The notes: a model not told the origin generated them from the sequence alone. A stretch of 64,000 nt of DNA from Lacticaseibacillus jixianensis (GCF_003946485.1 NZ_RHOJ01000005.1:62001-126000), one strand, 5' to 3'; shown: positions 1-9,575, counted from the stretch's first letter. Numbers and translations are program-made.

Positions 1-434
1 GCGGGCGGCGGACGCATGAAGAATATCTGTCGCCGGCGGGCACATTACAGATGGAGGTGTCCTTTAATGACGACGGCAAGGAAATCGGCCTGATCCGCTT
101 GATTGAACCGGACCAGCACTTCTTCTCCATGCGCGCCTTGATCGAGGCCTACGTTCAGCAGGAACTCGGGGAGGCGAGCGCACTGGTTTGCGATCGCCGA
201 AATTACGATTGGCTGCTGGCCAGCTGGCCGGCCCAGCAAAGGTTTCAGCGGCTTTATAATTCAGCGCCGACAGCGGCGGTGCCGGAAGCGGTCCCCCTGG
301 CGCGCAAATCGATGCCGACACTGCCAGCCGCAGTCGTGATCGACGAATATCGCGGCGAGGCGCAGCGGGTAGTCGATGGCTGGCGACAGGTGCTAGTCAG
401 TGAGGGCGAACGCGGGGATGGCCGCAACCGCTAG
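1..434 (+). CDS. unrecognised protein, 3' end only
   Basis: The reading frame is open from the first bases of the window and ends at 432-434, so the start lies upstream. A methionine codon at 51 is in frame, but at least 16 sense codons precede it, so it is unlikely to be the start. The visible roughly 143 residues are hydrophilic with no membrane segment. A central aromatic/basic stretch (YDWLLASWPAQQRFQRLYN) is followed by a Pro/Ala-rich linker and a charged C-terminus. I do not recognise the family. No clear terminator separates it from ogt 49 bp downstream. Confidence 0.6.
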   Translation, partial: GRRTHEEYLSPAGTLQMEVSFNDDGKEIGLIRLIEPDQHFFSMRALIEAYVQQELGEASALVCDRRNYDWLLASWPAQQRFQRLYNSAPTAAVPEAVPLARKSMPTLPAAVVIDEYRGEAQRVVDGWRQVLVSEGERGDGRNR

Positions 435-483
435 AGACAAACAAGCGTTCGTATGATAGACTAGAAGGAAATGGAGGGGTCAA

Positions 484-1029
484 ATGTTAGCGCAGAGTAC
501 CTACGAGTCGCCACTTGGTGAGATGACGTTATTGGCTGATGATGACCATTTGCTGGGGGTCTGGTTTCAAGACCAGCAGTATTTTGGCGGGACGGTCGAC
601 CTGAGGCTGGTGCCGCGGCAGGAGACTCGGGTGCTAATCACGGCTGGCCGCTGGCTGGAGGCCTTTTTTGCCGGCGCGCAGCCCGAGCCGCGGCTGGTGC
701 CGGTGCAGCTAAGCGGCACTGCCTACCGCCAGGCGGTCCTGTGCGCCTTGCTTGAGGTCCCGTACGGGGCGGTCACCACGTATGGCGAACTTGCTGCCGT
801 TGTCAGTCGGCGCCTTGGCCGCCGCGCAGCACCGCGCGCGATCGGGGGCGCGGTCGCCCACAACCCGCTCAGCGTCATCGTGCCGTGTCACCGGGTGATC
901 GGCCAGGCCGGTGCGCTGGTTGGCTACGCCGGGGGAATTGACCGGAAAATGATGCTTCTCGGAATGGAAGGACACACCGTCGACGTTGACCGTCAGTGCT
1001 TGGTCGCAGACCAGCCGGCCGCGGGATAA
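484..1029 (+). CDS. ogt: methylated-DNA--[protein]-cysteine S-methyltransferase
   Basis: Suicidal repair protein that moves the O6-alkyl group of guanine to its own cysteine, reversing alkylation damage in the cytoplasm. The acceptor motif PCHRVIG is at residues 134-140 (Cys135), and the preceding helix (RAIGGAVAHNP, 118-128) matches the family's DNA-binding helix and asparagine hinge. At 181 residues it has the usual Ogt length with the degenerate N-terminal domain. The ATG follows a GGAGGGG site by 5 bases. It lies in a run of same-strand genes but is separated by about 73 bp and a new promoter from the next gene. Confidence 0.95.
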   Translation: MLAQSTYESPLGEMTLLADDDHLLGVWFQDQQYFGGTVDLRLVPRQETRVLITAGRWLEAFFAGAQPEPRLVPVQLSGTAYRQAVLCALLEVPYGAVTTYGELAAVVSRRLGRRAAPRAIGGAVAHNPLSVIVPCHRVIGQAGALVGYAGGIDRKMMLLGMEGHTVDVDRQCLVADQPAAG

Positions 1030-1040
1030 TGGCGGCCCCC

Positions 1041-1069
1041 TTGAATTACAGCGCGTAAATCGCGATAAT
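1041..1069 (+). promoter_or_regulatory. sigma-A-type promoter for the histidine phosphatase/TPR/recD2 run
   Basis: TTGAAT (1041-1046), 17-bp spacer, GATAAT (1064-1069). It lies between the ogt stop and the GTG start at 1103. Confidence 0.6.
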
Positions 1070-1102
1070 CAGTAGTTATAGAAGAATACTGGGGGAGTTT
1101 TA

Positions 1103-1768
1103 GTGACGCGGTTATATTTTGTAAGGCACGGGAAGACGGAATGGAACTTGGAAGGGCGCTACCAGGGCGCCAATGGCGATTCGCCACTACTCAAGGAGAG
1201 CTATGAGGAGATCGCCCAGCTTGCTAAGTATCTGACAGCCCACGGGGTGCAGTTTGCGCACGCCTACGTGAGTCCGCTGCCGCGCGCGCAGAAAACCGCG
1301 CAGTACCTGCTCAAGCAGCTCGGTCAAGCCATCCCGACGACGACCACCGTGGGGATGCGCGAGTTCGACCTCGGCCGGATGGAGGGGATGCGTTTTTCTG
1401 ACGTGGAGAAGAAGTATCCGGCTGAGCTTCACGCTTTTCGTCATGCCCCAGGGGAGTACGATCCCACAAAGATCCAGGGCGAATCGTTTCCGGCGCTGAT
1501 CGAGCGGATGCAGCCGGTGGTGCTGGACGCAGTGAAGAAGGCGCAACCAGCCGATAATCTGCTGTTTGTCAGCCACGGCGCCGCGCTGGTGGCCTTGATC
1601 CAAAGCCTGCTGGGCACGCCGATCAAGGACATGCGCAAGGACGGCGGTCTGACCAACTGCAGCGTCACGATCTTGGCCGCGCACGGCTCCCAGCTGCCCT
1701 TTGAGCTGGTCCGCTGGAATGACACGGATTACATCACCAAGCCGCTCGACCCCACTGACACGATTTAG
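1103..1768 (+). CDS. histidine phosphatase (phosphoglycerate mutase-like) family protein
   Basis: Member of the dPGM/GpmB-like histidine phosphatase superfamily; the substrate cannot be read from sequence. The RHG motif is at residues 8-10 (His9 is the phospho-acceptor) and the second catalytic histidine is in VSHGAAL (His158). REFDLGRMEG at 86-95 is the typical acidic/Glu loop. The GTG start follows a GGGGGAG site. At 221 residues it has the size of broad-specificity phosphatases, and no residue combination here proves a glycolytic mutase. The TPR gene follows after 9 bp, so the two are co-transcribed. Confidence 0.88.
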   Translation: MTRLYFVRHGKTEWNLEGRYQGANGDSPLLKESYEEIAQLAKYLTAHGVQFAHAYVSPLPRAQKTAQYLLKQLGQAIPTTTTVGMREFDLGRMEGMRFSDVEKKYPAELHAFRHAPGEYDPTKIQGESFPALIERMQPVVLDAVKKAQPADNLLFVSHGAALVALIQSLLGTPIKDMRKDGGLTNCSVTILAAHGSQLPFELVRWNDTDYITKPLDPTDTI

Positions 1769-1777
1769 GAGGCACTC

Positions 1778-2443
1778 ATGGCGTCATTGATCGATCAATT
1801 CAATAAAGGCGACCACGACGCGGCAATTCAAGCGGCCGTTAAACAAATCGACGAAAAGCCGACGGATCCGAAGCGGTACGCGGTCCTGGCCACGATGCTG
1901 ATTGGCATCCACGCGTTTGACGAGGCCAGTCAGCTGATCGTGAAGGCGCTTGGGCTGTTTCCGGGCGACGCCGAGTTGACGTACGATGCGGGACTGCTCG
2001 CGTTTAGTCAGGGCAACACCACGCTTGCAACCAAGTATTTTCAGCAGCTGGCAACCGCGAAGAAGGGCAGCCTGAAGCAGGACGCCCAGTACATGCTGGC
2101 GCTCAGCTACCAGCAGGGCGGCCAGGTGCAAAAGGCGCTGGCCTTTGCGCTGACGGCGCACGAGGCGGCCCCAGAGAAAGTAGACGCCGCGCTGCTTGCC
2201 GCCGAGCTGCTGTTGGGGCTGGGGGCGTTCAAAAACGCGGCTGATCTCCTCAAGCCATTTTTACAGATCAACAACGCCCAGGTCCTGTTTACTTACGGCA
2301 TGGCGCTGGCCGGGCAGGGGCAAGACGGCAGTGGGTACCTGGCCGCGGCCAAGCGGCTGGACCCCCACGGCTATGCCCAACAGGCGGGGAAGGTGCGCGA
2401 CATTGCCGGCTTCTTGAAAGTGCAGGGTGAGGGCGATGAATGA
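1778..2443 (+). CDS. tetratricopeptide-repeat protein
   Basis: 221-residue soluble protein made almost wholly of helical TPR-like units. Repeats of A-x-x-x-L/A with a small residue at position 8 are visible at about residues 10-45, 45-80, 95-130 and 130-165 (for example YDAGLLAFSQGNTTLATKYF). It has no signal peptide or membrane span. It is a likely scaffold for protein contacts, but the partner is unknown. The start has a GGAGG site at 1769-1773. The last 8 bases overlap the recD2 start, which suggests translational coupling. Confidence 0.8.
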   Translation: MASLIDQFNKGDHDAAIQAAVKQIDEKPTDPKRYAVLATMLIGIHAFDEASQLIVKALGLFPGDAELTYDAGLLAFSQGNTTLATKYFQQLATAKKGSLKQDAQYMLALSYQQGGQVQKALAFALTAHEAAPEKVDAALLAAELLLGLGAFKNAADLLKPFLQINNAQVLFTYGMALAGQGQDGSGYLAAAKRLDPHGYAQQAGKVRDIAGFLKVQGEGDE

Positions 2444-4895
2444 GGACGCCCAGCAAAGCGTAAGCGGGCGCGTCAAAAGCATCATTTTTCAAAGCCCAAC
2501 GACGTTTTTCAAGATCATTGCGGTGACGATCACCAAAACCAATATTCAATGGCCCGATGACGAAATTACCGTCACCGGGAATTTTGGTGACATCAAGGAA
2601 GACGAGACTTACAGTTTCGTGGGCAAAGTGGTTAACCACCCGCGCTACGGCCTGCAGTTTGCTGCAGACAATTACCAGATCGATAAGCCCACCTCAAAGC
2701 AAGGCCTGGTCAACTACTTGGCCTCCGACCGCTTTCCCGGGATCGGGACGATCACCGCGCAGAAGATCGTCGACGCGTTAGGCGTAAAAGCTATCGACAA
2801 GATCCTTAAGGACGAGAACGTGCTCAAGCCGCTCGGGCTAAATGCAGAGAAGCGGGCGACTTTGGTTGATAACCTGCAGCTCAACTTGGGCATGGAGCAG
2901 GTCATCATTGGGCTCAATGACTTTGGCTTCAGCGCGAACATGGCCGCCAAGATCTACCAGAAGTATAAAACGGATGCGCTGGACGTCATCGAGGAGAATC
3001 CGTACCAGCTGATCGCCGACATCGATGGCATTGGCTTTAAGCGGGCCGACGCCATTGCCGCCAAGCTTAACATTAAGCCCGACGCGCAGATCCGGCTGGG
3101 GGGAGCGGTGCTTGCGGAGCTGCAGCGGCTGACCGACGGTGAAGGCGACACGTACGTGATGCTGCCGGCGCTGGTCAACGCGGCCGTCGGCATCCTCGAA
3201 GGGGCGCGCAACGTCGAGGTGGACCCCAACCAGGTGGGCAAGGCGATTCTGGCACTGACCGAAAAGGGCGAGCTCTACGCTGACGGCCAGCGAATTTTCC
3301 CGCGGCGTCTTTACGATGCCGAAGGGGAGATCGCGACCCGCCTGGCGACGCTGCAGGAGCCGCTGGCTGATCCGCCAAGCGATCAGGCGGTGGCGAAGCT
3401 GATCAAAAACGTTGAAAAAAGTGCGGGCATCCGCTACGACGACACCCAAAAGGCGGCGATCCAAAGCGCCCTGCAGCACGAGATTTTCCTGCTGACTGGC
3501 GGCCCCGGGACGGGGAAAACCACCGTGGTGAACGGCATTGTCCGGGCTTACGCCGCACTCAATGGCCTGAGCCTCGATCTCAACGATTACAAAGACGAGC
3601 CCTTTCCGCTGATGCTGGCGGCCCCGACCGGGCGCGCCGCCAAGCGGATCATGGAAACCACGGGCTTGCCGGCCTCCACGATCCACCGCCTGCTTGGCCT
3701 GGCCGTTGACGCCCAGGAATACGAGCCCAAGGACTTGCCCGACGGCCTCCTGGTGGTCGATGAGATGTCCATGGTGGACACCTACCTCTTTCGGACGCTG
3801 CTGGCGGCGCTTCACCCGGGGATCAAGATCATCTTGGTCGGGGATAAGGACCAACTGCCTTCCGTGGGCCCCGGGCAGGTCTTTGCGGACCTGCTCCGCA
3901 GCCGGACGCTGCCGGCAATGGAACTGAAGATCATCCATCGGCAAGACGAGGAATCCTCGATCATCCCGCTGGCGCATGCCATCAACGCCGGGAAGCTGCC
4001 ACCGGACTGGCGCCAGAGCCGCAAGGACCGCTCCTTTATCCTCTGCCCGCCGGAGCAGCTTGCGCGCGTCGTTGGGCAGGTCGTGGCCAAGGCTGCGACC
4101 CAATTCGACCAGGCCGACGTGCAGGTCTTGGCACCCATGTACCGGGGGCCAGCGGGGATCGACCAGCTCAATCCGCTGATCCAGGACATTTTAAATCCGC
4201 GCAAAACTGCGCGGACCAAGGAGGTCGAGTTCGGCCCGGTCAAGTACCGCATCGGCGATAAGGTCCTCCAGCTCGTGAACAACCCCGACGCCAATGTGTT
4301 TAACGGTGAGCTGGGCGTCATCACGGGGATCACGGCGGCGAAAGAGGCAGAGAGTAAAACAGACGAGCTGACGATCGACTTTGACGGCAACGAGCTGCAG
4401 TACCAACGCAGCGACTGGAGTAAGATCACCCTGGCCTACGCGACCTCGATCCACAAGGCCCAAGGCTCAGAGTTTCCGGTGGTCGTTTTGCCGCTGACCC
4501 TGGGGGCGCGGCGGATGCTGCGGCGCAATCTGCTTTACACCGCGGTCACCCGGGCGCGGGATTTTCTGATCCTGATGGGCGACCCGCGCGCCTTTGAGAC
4601 CGCGGTCGAGGCAGTGGCGGACAACCGGCAAACGGCGCTGATCGAACGGTTGACCAAGGTCATGCCGGCGGATCAGCCCGACATTTTTGCCCGGCCGGAC
4701 GCCAAGCAGCGGGCGGCCGCGGCGCCGGTTGACACGGCCGCAGTCGATTCGGATAATGAAAATAAGAATGTAATTGATCAAACCAAAGAATACCGCTTGA
4801 CCAAGGCAAACATCTTGGCGCAGACCATCGACCCGCGGATCGGGTTGAACGGGTTGACGCCGGCAAAGCTCTTGGCCCTGCAGCAGGCTGAATAA
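2436..4895 (+). CDS. recD2: ATP-dependent RecD2-family DNA helicase
   Basis: SF1B 5'-3' helicase involved in repair and replication-fork maintenance. The N-terminal OB-like domain and helix-hairpin-helix regions (GIGTITAQKIVDAL at about 105, GIGFKRADAIAAKL at about 200) precede the motor. The motor shows Walker A GGPGTGKTT near residue 355, DEMSMVD near 441 and the C-terminal motif SIHKAQGSEF near 670. At 819 residues it has the RecD2 size rather than the smaller RecD of RecBCD, and no recB or recC is nearby. An upstream GTG (2427) is possible, but the ATG at 2436 has the better-placed AGGGTGAGGG site and overlaps the TPR stop. Confidence 0.93.
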   Translation: MNEDAQQSVSGRVKSIIFQSPTTFFKIIAVTITKTNIQWPDDEITVTGNFGDIKEDETYSFVGKVVNHPRYGLQFAADNYQIDKPTSKQGLVNYLASDRFPGIGTITAQKIVDALGVKAIDKILKDENVLKPLGLNAEKRATLVDNLQLNLGMEQVIIGLNDFGFSANMAAKIYQKYKTDALDVIEENPYQLIADIDGIGFKRADAIAAKLNIKPDAQIRLGGAVLAELQRLTDGEGDTYVMLPALVNAAVGILEGARNVEVDPNQVGKAILALTEKGELYADGQRIFPRRLYDAEGEIATRLATLQEPLADPPSDQAVAKLIKNVEKSAGIRYDDTQKAAIQSALQHEIFLLTGGPGTGKTTVVNGIVRAYAALNGLSLDLNDYKDEPFPLMLAAPTGRAAKRIMETTGLPASTIHRLLGLAVDAQEYEPKDLPDGLLVVDEMSMVDTYLFRTLLAALHPGIKIILVGDKDQLPSVGPGQVFADLLRSRTLPAMELKIIHRQDEESSIIPLAHAINAGKLPPDWRQSRKDRSFILCPPEQLARVVGQVVAKAATQFDQADVQVLAPMYRGPAGIDQLNPLIQDILNPRKTARTKEVEFGPVKYRIGDKVLQLVNNPDANVFNGELGVITGITAAKEAESKTDELTIDFDGNELQYQRSDWSKITLAYATSIHKAQGSEFPVVVLPLTLGARRMLRRNLLYTAVTRARDFLILMGDPRAFETAVEAVADNRQTALIERLTKVMPADQPDIFARPDAKQRAAAAPVDTAAVDSDNENKNVIDQTKEYRLTKANILAQTIDPRIGLNGLTPAKLLALQQAE

Positions 4896-4912
4896 GCCAC
4901 TAAGGAGTGTTT

Positions 4913-6130
4913 ATGGCAGACGACATCCGCGATTCGCTTGAGATCCGGCCGGTCACCCCGGCCAACCTTGAGCAGTTCAACGATTTATTAGCCTATGTGT
5001 TTCAGGTCACCGCGAAGGAAATGGAAGAGTCCGGCTACGAGGATGGCGAACTAGAGCGGGCCAAGCGCCCGGTGCTGGAAAAATCCGACGTCATCGGCTG
5101 GTGGCAAGGCGCCGAGCTGATTTCCCAGCTGGCGATCTATCCGTGCCGCGTTAATATTCACGGTCGCCTTTATGACATGGCCGGACTGACGGGGGTCGGC
5201 ACGTACCCTGAGTACGCTGGCCACGGGCTCATGCATGACCTGGTCAAGATCGGGCTGTCCCACATGCGCGCGCACAAGCAGTGGATCTCGTACCTTTTCC
5301 CTTACAGCATTCCCTTCTACCGGAAAAAGGGCTGGGAGATCATGTCCGACCACCTGACCTTTGACGTGAAGGACACGCAGCTGCCGAAAGTCGACAACTC
5401 GCTGCCGGGGCACGTCGAGCGGCTCGAGATCGACGACCCCGACGTGATCGAGATCTACAACCGCTTTGCGCTGCACAACCACGGTGCCATGATCCGCAAC
5501 CAGCTCAACTGGGACGAGTACTGGCGCTGGGAGGACGAGGATGAGCGGATCGCCGGTGTTTACTACGACGATGACGACATTCCGCAGGGCTACGTGCTGT
5601 ATTGGATCGCCGACGAGGTCTTCCACATTAAGGAAATGGTTTATAACACCCAGGAGGCTCGCATCGGGCTGTGGAACTTCATTGCGGCCCACTTCTCGAT
5701 GGTCGAGCACGTGAAGGGCGACATCTACAAGAACGAACCCCTGCACTTCCTGCTCGATGACGGTGACATTGCCCAGACGATCCATCCGTACTTCATGGCG
5801 CGCATCGTGGACGTGGCCGAGTTCCTGAAGGCCTATCCGTTCGAGCAGCCCGACCAGCCGGTTCATTTTGTGGTGACTGATCCGCTAGCGGACTGGAATA
5901 ACGGTGTGTTTGGCCTTTGGTGGGACGAAAAGGGGCGGCTGCATGTGACAGACCGGCCGGTGGGCGATGCGGTCACACTGGACATCCAGACGCTGACGAC
6001 GATGCTGATGAGTTACCGGCGGCCGTCGTATCTGGCTAAAATTGAGCGGCTCAGAGCCACGCCAGCCGCGGTCAAGCTACTTGAGCGGATCATTCCCAAT
6101 GATGAGCCGTACTTCTCAGATTACTTCTGA
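4913..6130 (+). CDS. Eis-like GNAT N-acetyltransferase with SCP2-like C-terminal domain
   Basis: 405-residue two-part acetyltransferase. The N-terminal GNAT fold carries the acetyl-CoA pyrophosphate-binding pattern (VGTYPEYAGHGLMHDLVKIGL at about 98-118), with the conserved R/Q-x-x-G-x-G/A turn slightly altered. A second GNAT-like middle domain follows, and then a sterol-carrier-like C-terminus ending in a free aromatic residue (DYF). Eis relatives acetylate lysines or aminoglycosides, but the substrate here cannot be inferred. The ATG at 4913 is chosen over the GTG at 4907 because AAGGAG at 4902-4907 lies 5 bases before the ATG. It follows recD2 by 17 bp and closes the operon before a strong terminator. 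Confidence 0.85.
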   Translation: MADDIRDSLEIRPVTPANLEQFNDLLAYVFQVTAKEMEESGYEDGELERAKRPVLEKSDVIGWWQGAELISQLAIYPCRVNIHGRLYDMAGLTGVGTYPEYAGHGLMHDLVKIGLSHMRAHKQWISYLFPYSIPFYRKKGWEIMSDHLTFDVKDTQLPKVDNSLPGHVERLEIDDPDVIEIYNRFALHNHGAMIRNQLNWDEYWRWEDEDERIAGVYYDDDDIPQGYVLYWIADEVFHIKEMVYNTQEARIGLWNFIAAHFSMVEHVKGDIYKNEPLHFLLDDGDIAQTIHPYFMARIVDVAEFLKAYPFEQPDQPVHFVVTDPLADWNNGVFGLWWDEKGRLHVTDRPVGDAVTLDIQTLTTMLMSYRRPSYLAKIERLRATPAAVKLLERIIPNDEPYFSDYF

Positions 6131-6167
6131 CCCGGACTCAGCATGAGGCTTCATCCTCTTCATCACG

Positions 6168-6206
6168 TAAAAACCGAAGCGGCCTGCTGGCTGCTTCGGT
6201 TTTTTA
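6168..6206 (+). terminator. intrinsic terminator after the acetyltransferase
   Basis: Perfect 11-bp stem AAAACCGAAGC / GCTTCGGTTTT (6170-6180, 6193-6203) followed by a T-tract. Confidence 0.9.
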
Positions 6207-6291
6207 CTGGCTCATTGGCATTAAGTGTGGGGCTCGGTTTGGCTCTGAAAACGACCGCCTGGTTTACTAATTGTCTCACGCCGCTAGCGGA

Positions 6292-7248
6292 TTAATTGCT
6301 TGGTAAGTTGAACCAAAAGTTTTGCTGGGCGACCGTGAACTCGAGCTCGAACGGCCGCGTGCCCATTTCTTCGCCGTCCATCTGCCCGGGTTCCAGCTCG
6401 CTGGTCTCAAGCCGGAGGTGCTTGCCCTTGAAGTAATGAACGTTGGGGTACTGGTGGGCCCTCCCGCGGATCATCTGGACCAGGTAGAACAGGAAGACCA
6501 CCCAGTTCGGATGCTCCACCACGACCAAGTCGAGCTCCCCATCGGTTGGCACCGCCCCGGGCAGGAAGCGGATGCCGCCGCCAAAGTAGGGGTGATTGGT
6601 CGCGTCCACCAAGAAGGCGCGCGGAATGATCTCCAGCTTACCGCTTTGGTCGTACACCATGACGGTGAAAGGCTTTTTAGAGAAAAAGACGGCTACGCCC
6701 GTCACCAGGTAGGAAAGCTTGCCCAGGTGGACCCGGTTAAGTAGCTCCTTGGTCCGACTGTGAGAGTTGCGGGCGACCACCTCGGCATCAAAGCCGACGC
6801 CAATGTTGTTCACGAAGTAGCCCGTTTCTTGGTGGGTGTGCTCTGAGTACTCGCCGATGTCGAGCACCAGCGGCGCTTCGGCGCTGAGGACGCAATCGAG
6901 CGCGGCCAGCGGGTCTTCCGGTAGGCCGATGCCGCGGGCAAAATCATTGCCCGAGCCCGCAGGAATGTAGCCCACCGGCATGTCCGCCTGCCGGGTCATG
7001 CGCAGGCCGCAGATGGTCTGGTTCAAGGTGCCATCGCCGCCGATGACCAGGGCAACGGCGCCCTCATGGTCGTTGAAGCTGCCGATCTGCTTGGCCAGTT
7101 GCACCGTGTGGCCGGAATAGCGGCTGACCCGAACCTCATATTCGATCCCGCGTTCGTTCATGACCTGGCGAACGGCCTTAAGCGTGGCCACCGCGTTACC
7201 AGAGCCTGCCGCGGGATTGAATATGATGTAGTAAAATGCAGCCGCCAT
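6292..7248 (-). CDS. dgkB: diacylglycerol kinase family lipid kinase
   Basis: Soluble YegS/DgkB-type kinase that phosphorylates diacylglycerol or a related lipid at the membrane face and recycles lipid from lipoteichoic acid synthesis. NPAAGSG lies at residues 11-17 and the nucleotide-binding GGDGT at 70-74, followed by PAGSGNDFARG (about 104-114), all diagnostic of the fold. It has 318 residues, as is usual. The ATG at 7248 is preferred over an upstream GTG (7272) because AAGGAGG sits 8 bases upstream of it. The substrate could be another lipid; the symbol is by family resemblance. Confidence 0.88.
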   Translation of the reverse strand: MAAAFYYIIFNPAAGSGNAVATLKAVRQVMNERGIEYEVRVSRYSGHTVQLAKQIGSFNDHEGAVALVIGGDGTLNQTICGLRMTRQADMPVGYIPAGSGNDFARGIGLPEDPLAALDCVLSAEAPLVLDIGEYSEHTHQETGYFVNNIGVGFDAEVVARNSHSRTKELLNRVHLGKLSYLVTGVAVFFSKKPFTVMVYDQSGKLEIIPRAFLVDATNHPYFGGGIRFLPGAVPTDGELDLVVVEHPNWVVFLFYLVQMIRGRAHQYPNVHYFKGKHLRLETSELEPGQMDGEEMGTRPFELEFTVAQQNFWFNLPSN

Positions 7249-7280
7249 GCCTGCGCCTCCTTCAAAAATCACTAATACCG

Positions 7281-7309
7281 ATTATACCGGCCAGCAATGA
7301 TTAACACAA
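7281..7309 (-). promoter_or_regulatory. promoter of the lipid kinase gene
   Basis: On the minus strand: TTGTGT (7309-7304), 17-bp spacer, TATAAT (7286-7281), about 33 bp before the start codon. Confidence 0.65.
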
Positions 7310-7337
7310 TAAGTTCGGTGGTACACGATGAATATTT

Positions 7338-7475
7338 ATGCGCTTCAATCAAGCCGGCCGGTGGCGCCGCGTCTTTGACGTCAATGATTTGGTGCTCAAC
7401 GTGCTTGGTGGCGGGTTGGGCGTGGCCCTCGTGCCGGTCATGGTTCGCCATCAAAAAAATGATCCTCAGCGGTGA
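7338..7475 (+). pseudogene. remnant of a LysR-type regulator C-terminus
   Basis: A 45-codon open stretch ends ...VNDLVLNVLGGGLGVALVPV followed by a short tail and TGA. The pattern 'V-x-x-G-x-G-[V/I]-A-L-[V/L]-P' is the hallmark of the end of the LysR substrate-binding domain. There is no helix-turn-helix, no ribosome binding site at the ATG, and stops lie immediately upstream in the same frame. I read this as the surviving 3' end of a regulator gene mostly deleted between the divergent/convergent kinase and rnjA genes. A chance match is possible because the region is only 138 bp. Confidence 0.45.
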
Positions 7476-7491
7476 GCCGAGGATCATTTTT
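7455..7491. terminator. bidirectional terminator, serves rnjA
   Basis: Perfect 12-bp stem AAAAATGATCCT / AGGATCATTTTT with T-runs on both strands. It ends just after the rnjA stop on the minus strand. Confidence 0.9.
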
Positions 7492-7495
7492 GCTG

Positions 7496-9178
7496 TTACA
7501 GGGTGATCAGCATTGGCAGGATCACCGGATGCCGTTCCGTCTTGTCGAACAGGAATTCCTGCAGGTTGGACGTGATGGCATCCTTGAGCATGCCTTCGGT
7601 CACCTTTTCGTTCTGCTTGAAGGTGTTCTTAATGGTGCGGTAAACCCGGTGCTGCGCTTGGTTGATCAGCTCGCCGGATTCGCGCATGTAGATGAACCCG
7701 CGCGAGAGCAGGTCAGGACCGGCAAAAACGGCCTGCTTTTGCATGTTGATGGTGGCCACGACCACGACCAAGCCTTCTTCGGAAAGCATTCGGCGATCGC
7801 GGATCACGGCGTTGCCGATGTCGCCCACGCCATTGCCGTCAACGTAGACGTCGCCGGCCGGGAAGTGGCCTGACAGGTGGCAGGTGTCCGCGGTCAGTGC
7901 AAGCACGTCACCGTTGTCCATGATGAAGCAATGGTCGGCCGGAACGTGGCATTCTTGCGCCAGCTCGGTGTGGATCTTCAGCATCCGGTATTCACCATGG
8001 ATCGGCATGAAGAACTTCGGTTTCATCAGCCGGAGCATGAGCTTTTGCTCTTCTTGGCCGCCGTGGCCGGACGTGTGGACGTTGTTGACCTTGCCGTGAA
8101 TGACGGTGGCGCCGGCCTCTTCCAGCTCGTTGATCACGTGGTTCACGGAAACCGTGTTGCCAGGGATCGGGTTGGAGGAGAAGACCACGGTGTCGCCCGG
8201 CTGGATCGAGATCTGCCGGTGAGTGCCGTTGGCAATGCGCGAAAGGGCAGCCATCGGTTCACCTTGCGAGCCGGTGCAGAGAATCATGACCTTGTCGGCC
8301 GGCATCTTGTTCAGCTCGTGCGGGTCGATCAGTTCCTCATCCTTGACGTCAAGGTAGCCGAGTTCGCGGCCGTTGACCATGGCGGTTTCCATCGAGCGGC
8401 CAAACACGGCGATCTTGCGGCCGTGTTCGCGCGCCGCCGAAATCGCCTGGGCCATCCGCGAGATGTTGGACGCGAAGGTGGCGAAGATGATGCGGCCCTG
8501 AATGCCGTCGAAAATGTGGCGGATCGAGCGGCCAACGAAGCGTTCGGACTTGGTGAAGTTCGGGATCTCGGCGTTGGTCGAGTCGCTCATCAGGAGCAGG
8601 ACCCCATCTGCGCCAAGCTTGGCCATGCGCTGCAGGTTAGGTGCCGGCTGGTCGCCAACGGGGGTCAAGTCAAACTTGTAGTCCCCGGTTTCAACAATGG
8701 CCCCATAAGGCGTGTGAACAGCGACCCCGAGGGTGTCTGGAATACTGTGGGTGGTCCGGAAGAAGTCGACCCACAGGTTCTTGAACTTCAGGACGTCTTC
8801 TTCTTTAAGCTCGTGCAGCTCGGTGGTCCGCAGCAGGCCGTGTTCCTCGAGCTTGCCGCGAATCAGAGCCGCAGCAAGCGGTGGGGCATATACCGGGACG
8901 TTCGGCACTTCGCGCAGGAAGTAGGGAATGCCGCCGATGTGATCTTCGTGGCCGTGGGTGATGACCAGGGCCTTGATCATGTCCTGATGCTCCACGAGGT
9001 AGGAGTAATCAGAAATCACGTAGTCAATTCCCAGCAGATCGTCTTCGGGGAACTTGATGCCGGCGTCGATGACGATAATCTCGTCTTTGTACTGCACGCC
9101 GTACATGTTCTTCCCGATTTCACCGAGCCCGCCAATGGCAAAGACTGCGACTTCTTCGTCTTTAATATTCAGTTTCAT
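7496..9178 (-). CDS. rnjA: ribonuclease J1
   Basis: Metallo-beta-lactamase/beta-CASP ribonuclease with 5'-3' exonuclease and endonuclease activity in mRNA decay and rRNA maturation. It has the intact zinc motif HGHEDHIGG (75-83), the N-terminal GGLGEIGKN typical of J1, and the C-terminal [11 protein letters not shown] and MPIHGEYR motifs. It is 560 residues long. It starts one base after the rpoY stop, giving an rpoY-rnjA operon as in other Firmicutes. A diverged J2 paralogue lies at 41161-42840, and J1 and J2 usually form a heteromer. Confidence 0.96.
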   Translation of the reverse strand: MKLNIKDEEVAVFAIGGLGEIGKNMYGVQYKDEIIVIDAGIKFPEDDLLGIDYVISDYSYLVEHQDMIKALVITHGHEDHIGGIPYFLREVPNVPVYAPPLAAALIRGKLEEHGLLRTTELHELKEEDVLKFKNLWVDFFRTTHSIPDTLGVAVHTPYGAIVETGDYKFDLTPVGDQPAPNLQRMAKLGADGVLLLMSDSTNAEIPNFTKSERFVGRSIRHIFDGIQGRIIFATFASNISRMAQAISAAREHGRKIAVFGRSMETAMVNGRELGYLDVKDEELIDPHELNKMPADKVMILCTGSQGEPMAALSRIANGTHRQISIQPGDTVVFSSNPIPGNTVSVNHVINELEEAGATVIHGKVNNVHTSGHGGQEEQKLMLRLMKPKFFMPIHGEYRMLKIHTELAQECHVPADHCFIMDNGDVLALTADTCHLSGHFPAGDVYVDGNGVGDIGNAVIRDRRMLSEEGLVVVVATINMQKQAVFAGPDLLSRGFIYMRESGELINQAQHRVYRTIKNTFKQNEKVTEGMLKDAITSNLQEFLFDKTERHPVILPMLITL

Positions 9179-9179
9179 A

Positions 9180-9392
9180 TTAGAACTCCGTCAGCTTGTA
9201 GTTCGGCGACTTCTGTTCGTACTCCAGGAAGTTGCCAGTGAGCTCCTGCACAAGCTCAATGTTGTAGTCCGTGTGCTGCTCGACTGCGGCGCGGGCAGCG
9301 GCCGCAGATTCTGCCTCTGTGTATAGCGTTTGGGTGGTTTCCCGCCGCGGGTTACGCACCTTGTCCGCTTGGTACAATACTTTATAAATCAT
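9180..9392 (-). CDS. rpoY: DNA-directed RNA polymerase subunit epsilon
   Basis: Small Firmicute RNA polymerase accessory subunit (formerly YkzG/DUF1447) that binds the polymerase near the downstream DNA channel. 70 residues starting [18 protein letters not shown] and ending NYKLTEF, both characteristic. The ATG at 9392 follows AAAGGAG by about 7 bases. A longer frame upstream has no ribosome binding site. Coupled to rnjA with a 1-bp gap. Confidence 0.94.
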   Translation of the reverse strand: MIYKVLYQADKVRNPRRETTQTLYTEAESAAAARAAVEQHTDYNIELVQELTGNFLEYEQKSPNYKLTEF

Positions 9393-9575
9393 TGAAAAAA
9401 CTCCTTTGCACGCGAAAAATACCTCGCATCGAGGATCTTCGCAAATTTTGCCGGTCAAATGTTGAAAACTCAACAGTTATAGATAGTTTAGCATAACTGG
9501 CCAGCTAGCGCCACCAGCCGCCAGCAGCGGCGAGCGGCCGAATAGGCTATAATAGAGCTAAAAGGGGGCGGGCTT

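Noticed and set aside
2838-4103. 421-codon minus-strand frame
   Set aside because: Antisense shadow of recD2.
7877-9241. 454-codon plus-strand frame
   Set aside because: Exact antisense of rnjA; composition is that of a GC-rich shadow and it has no ribosome binding site or recognisable domain.
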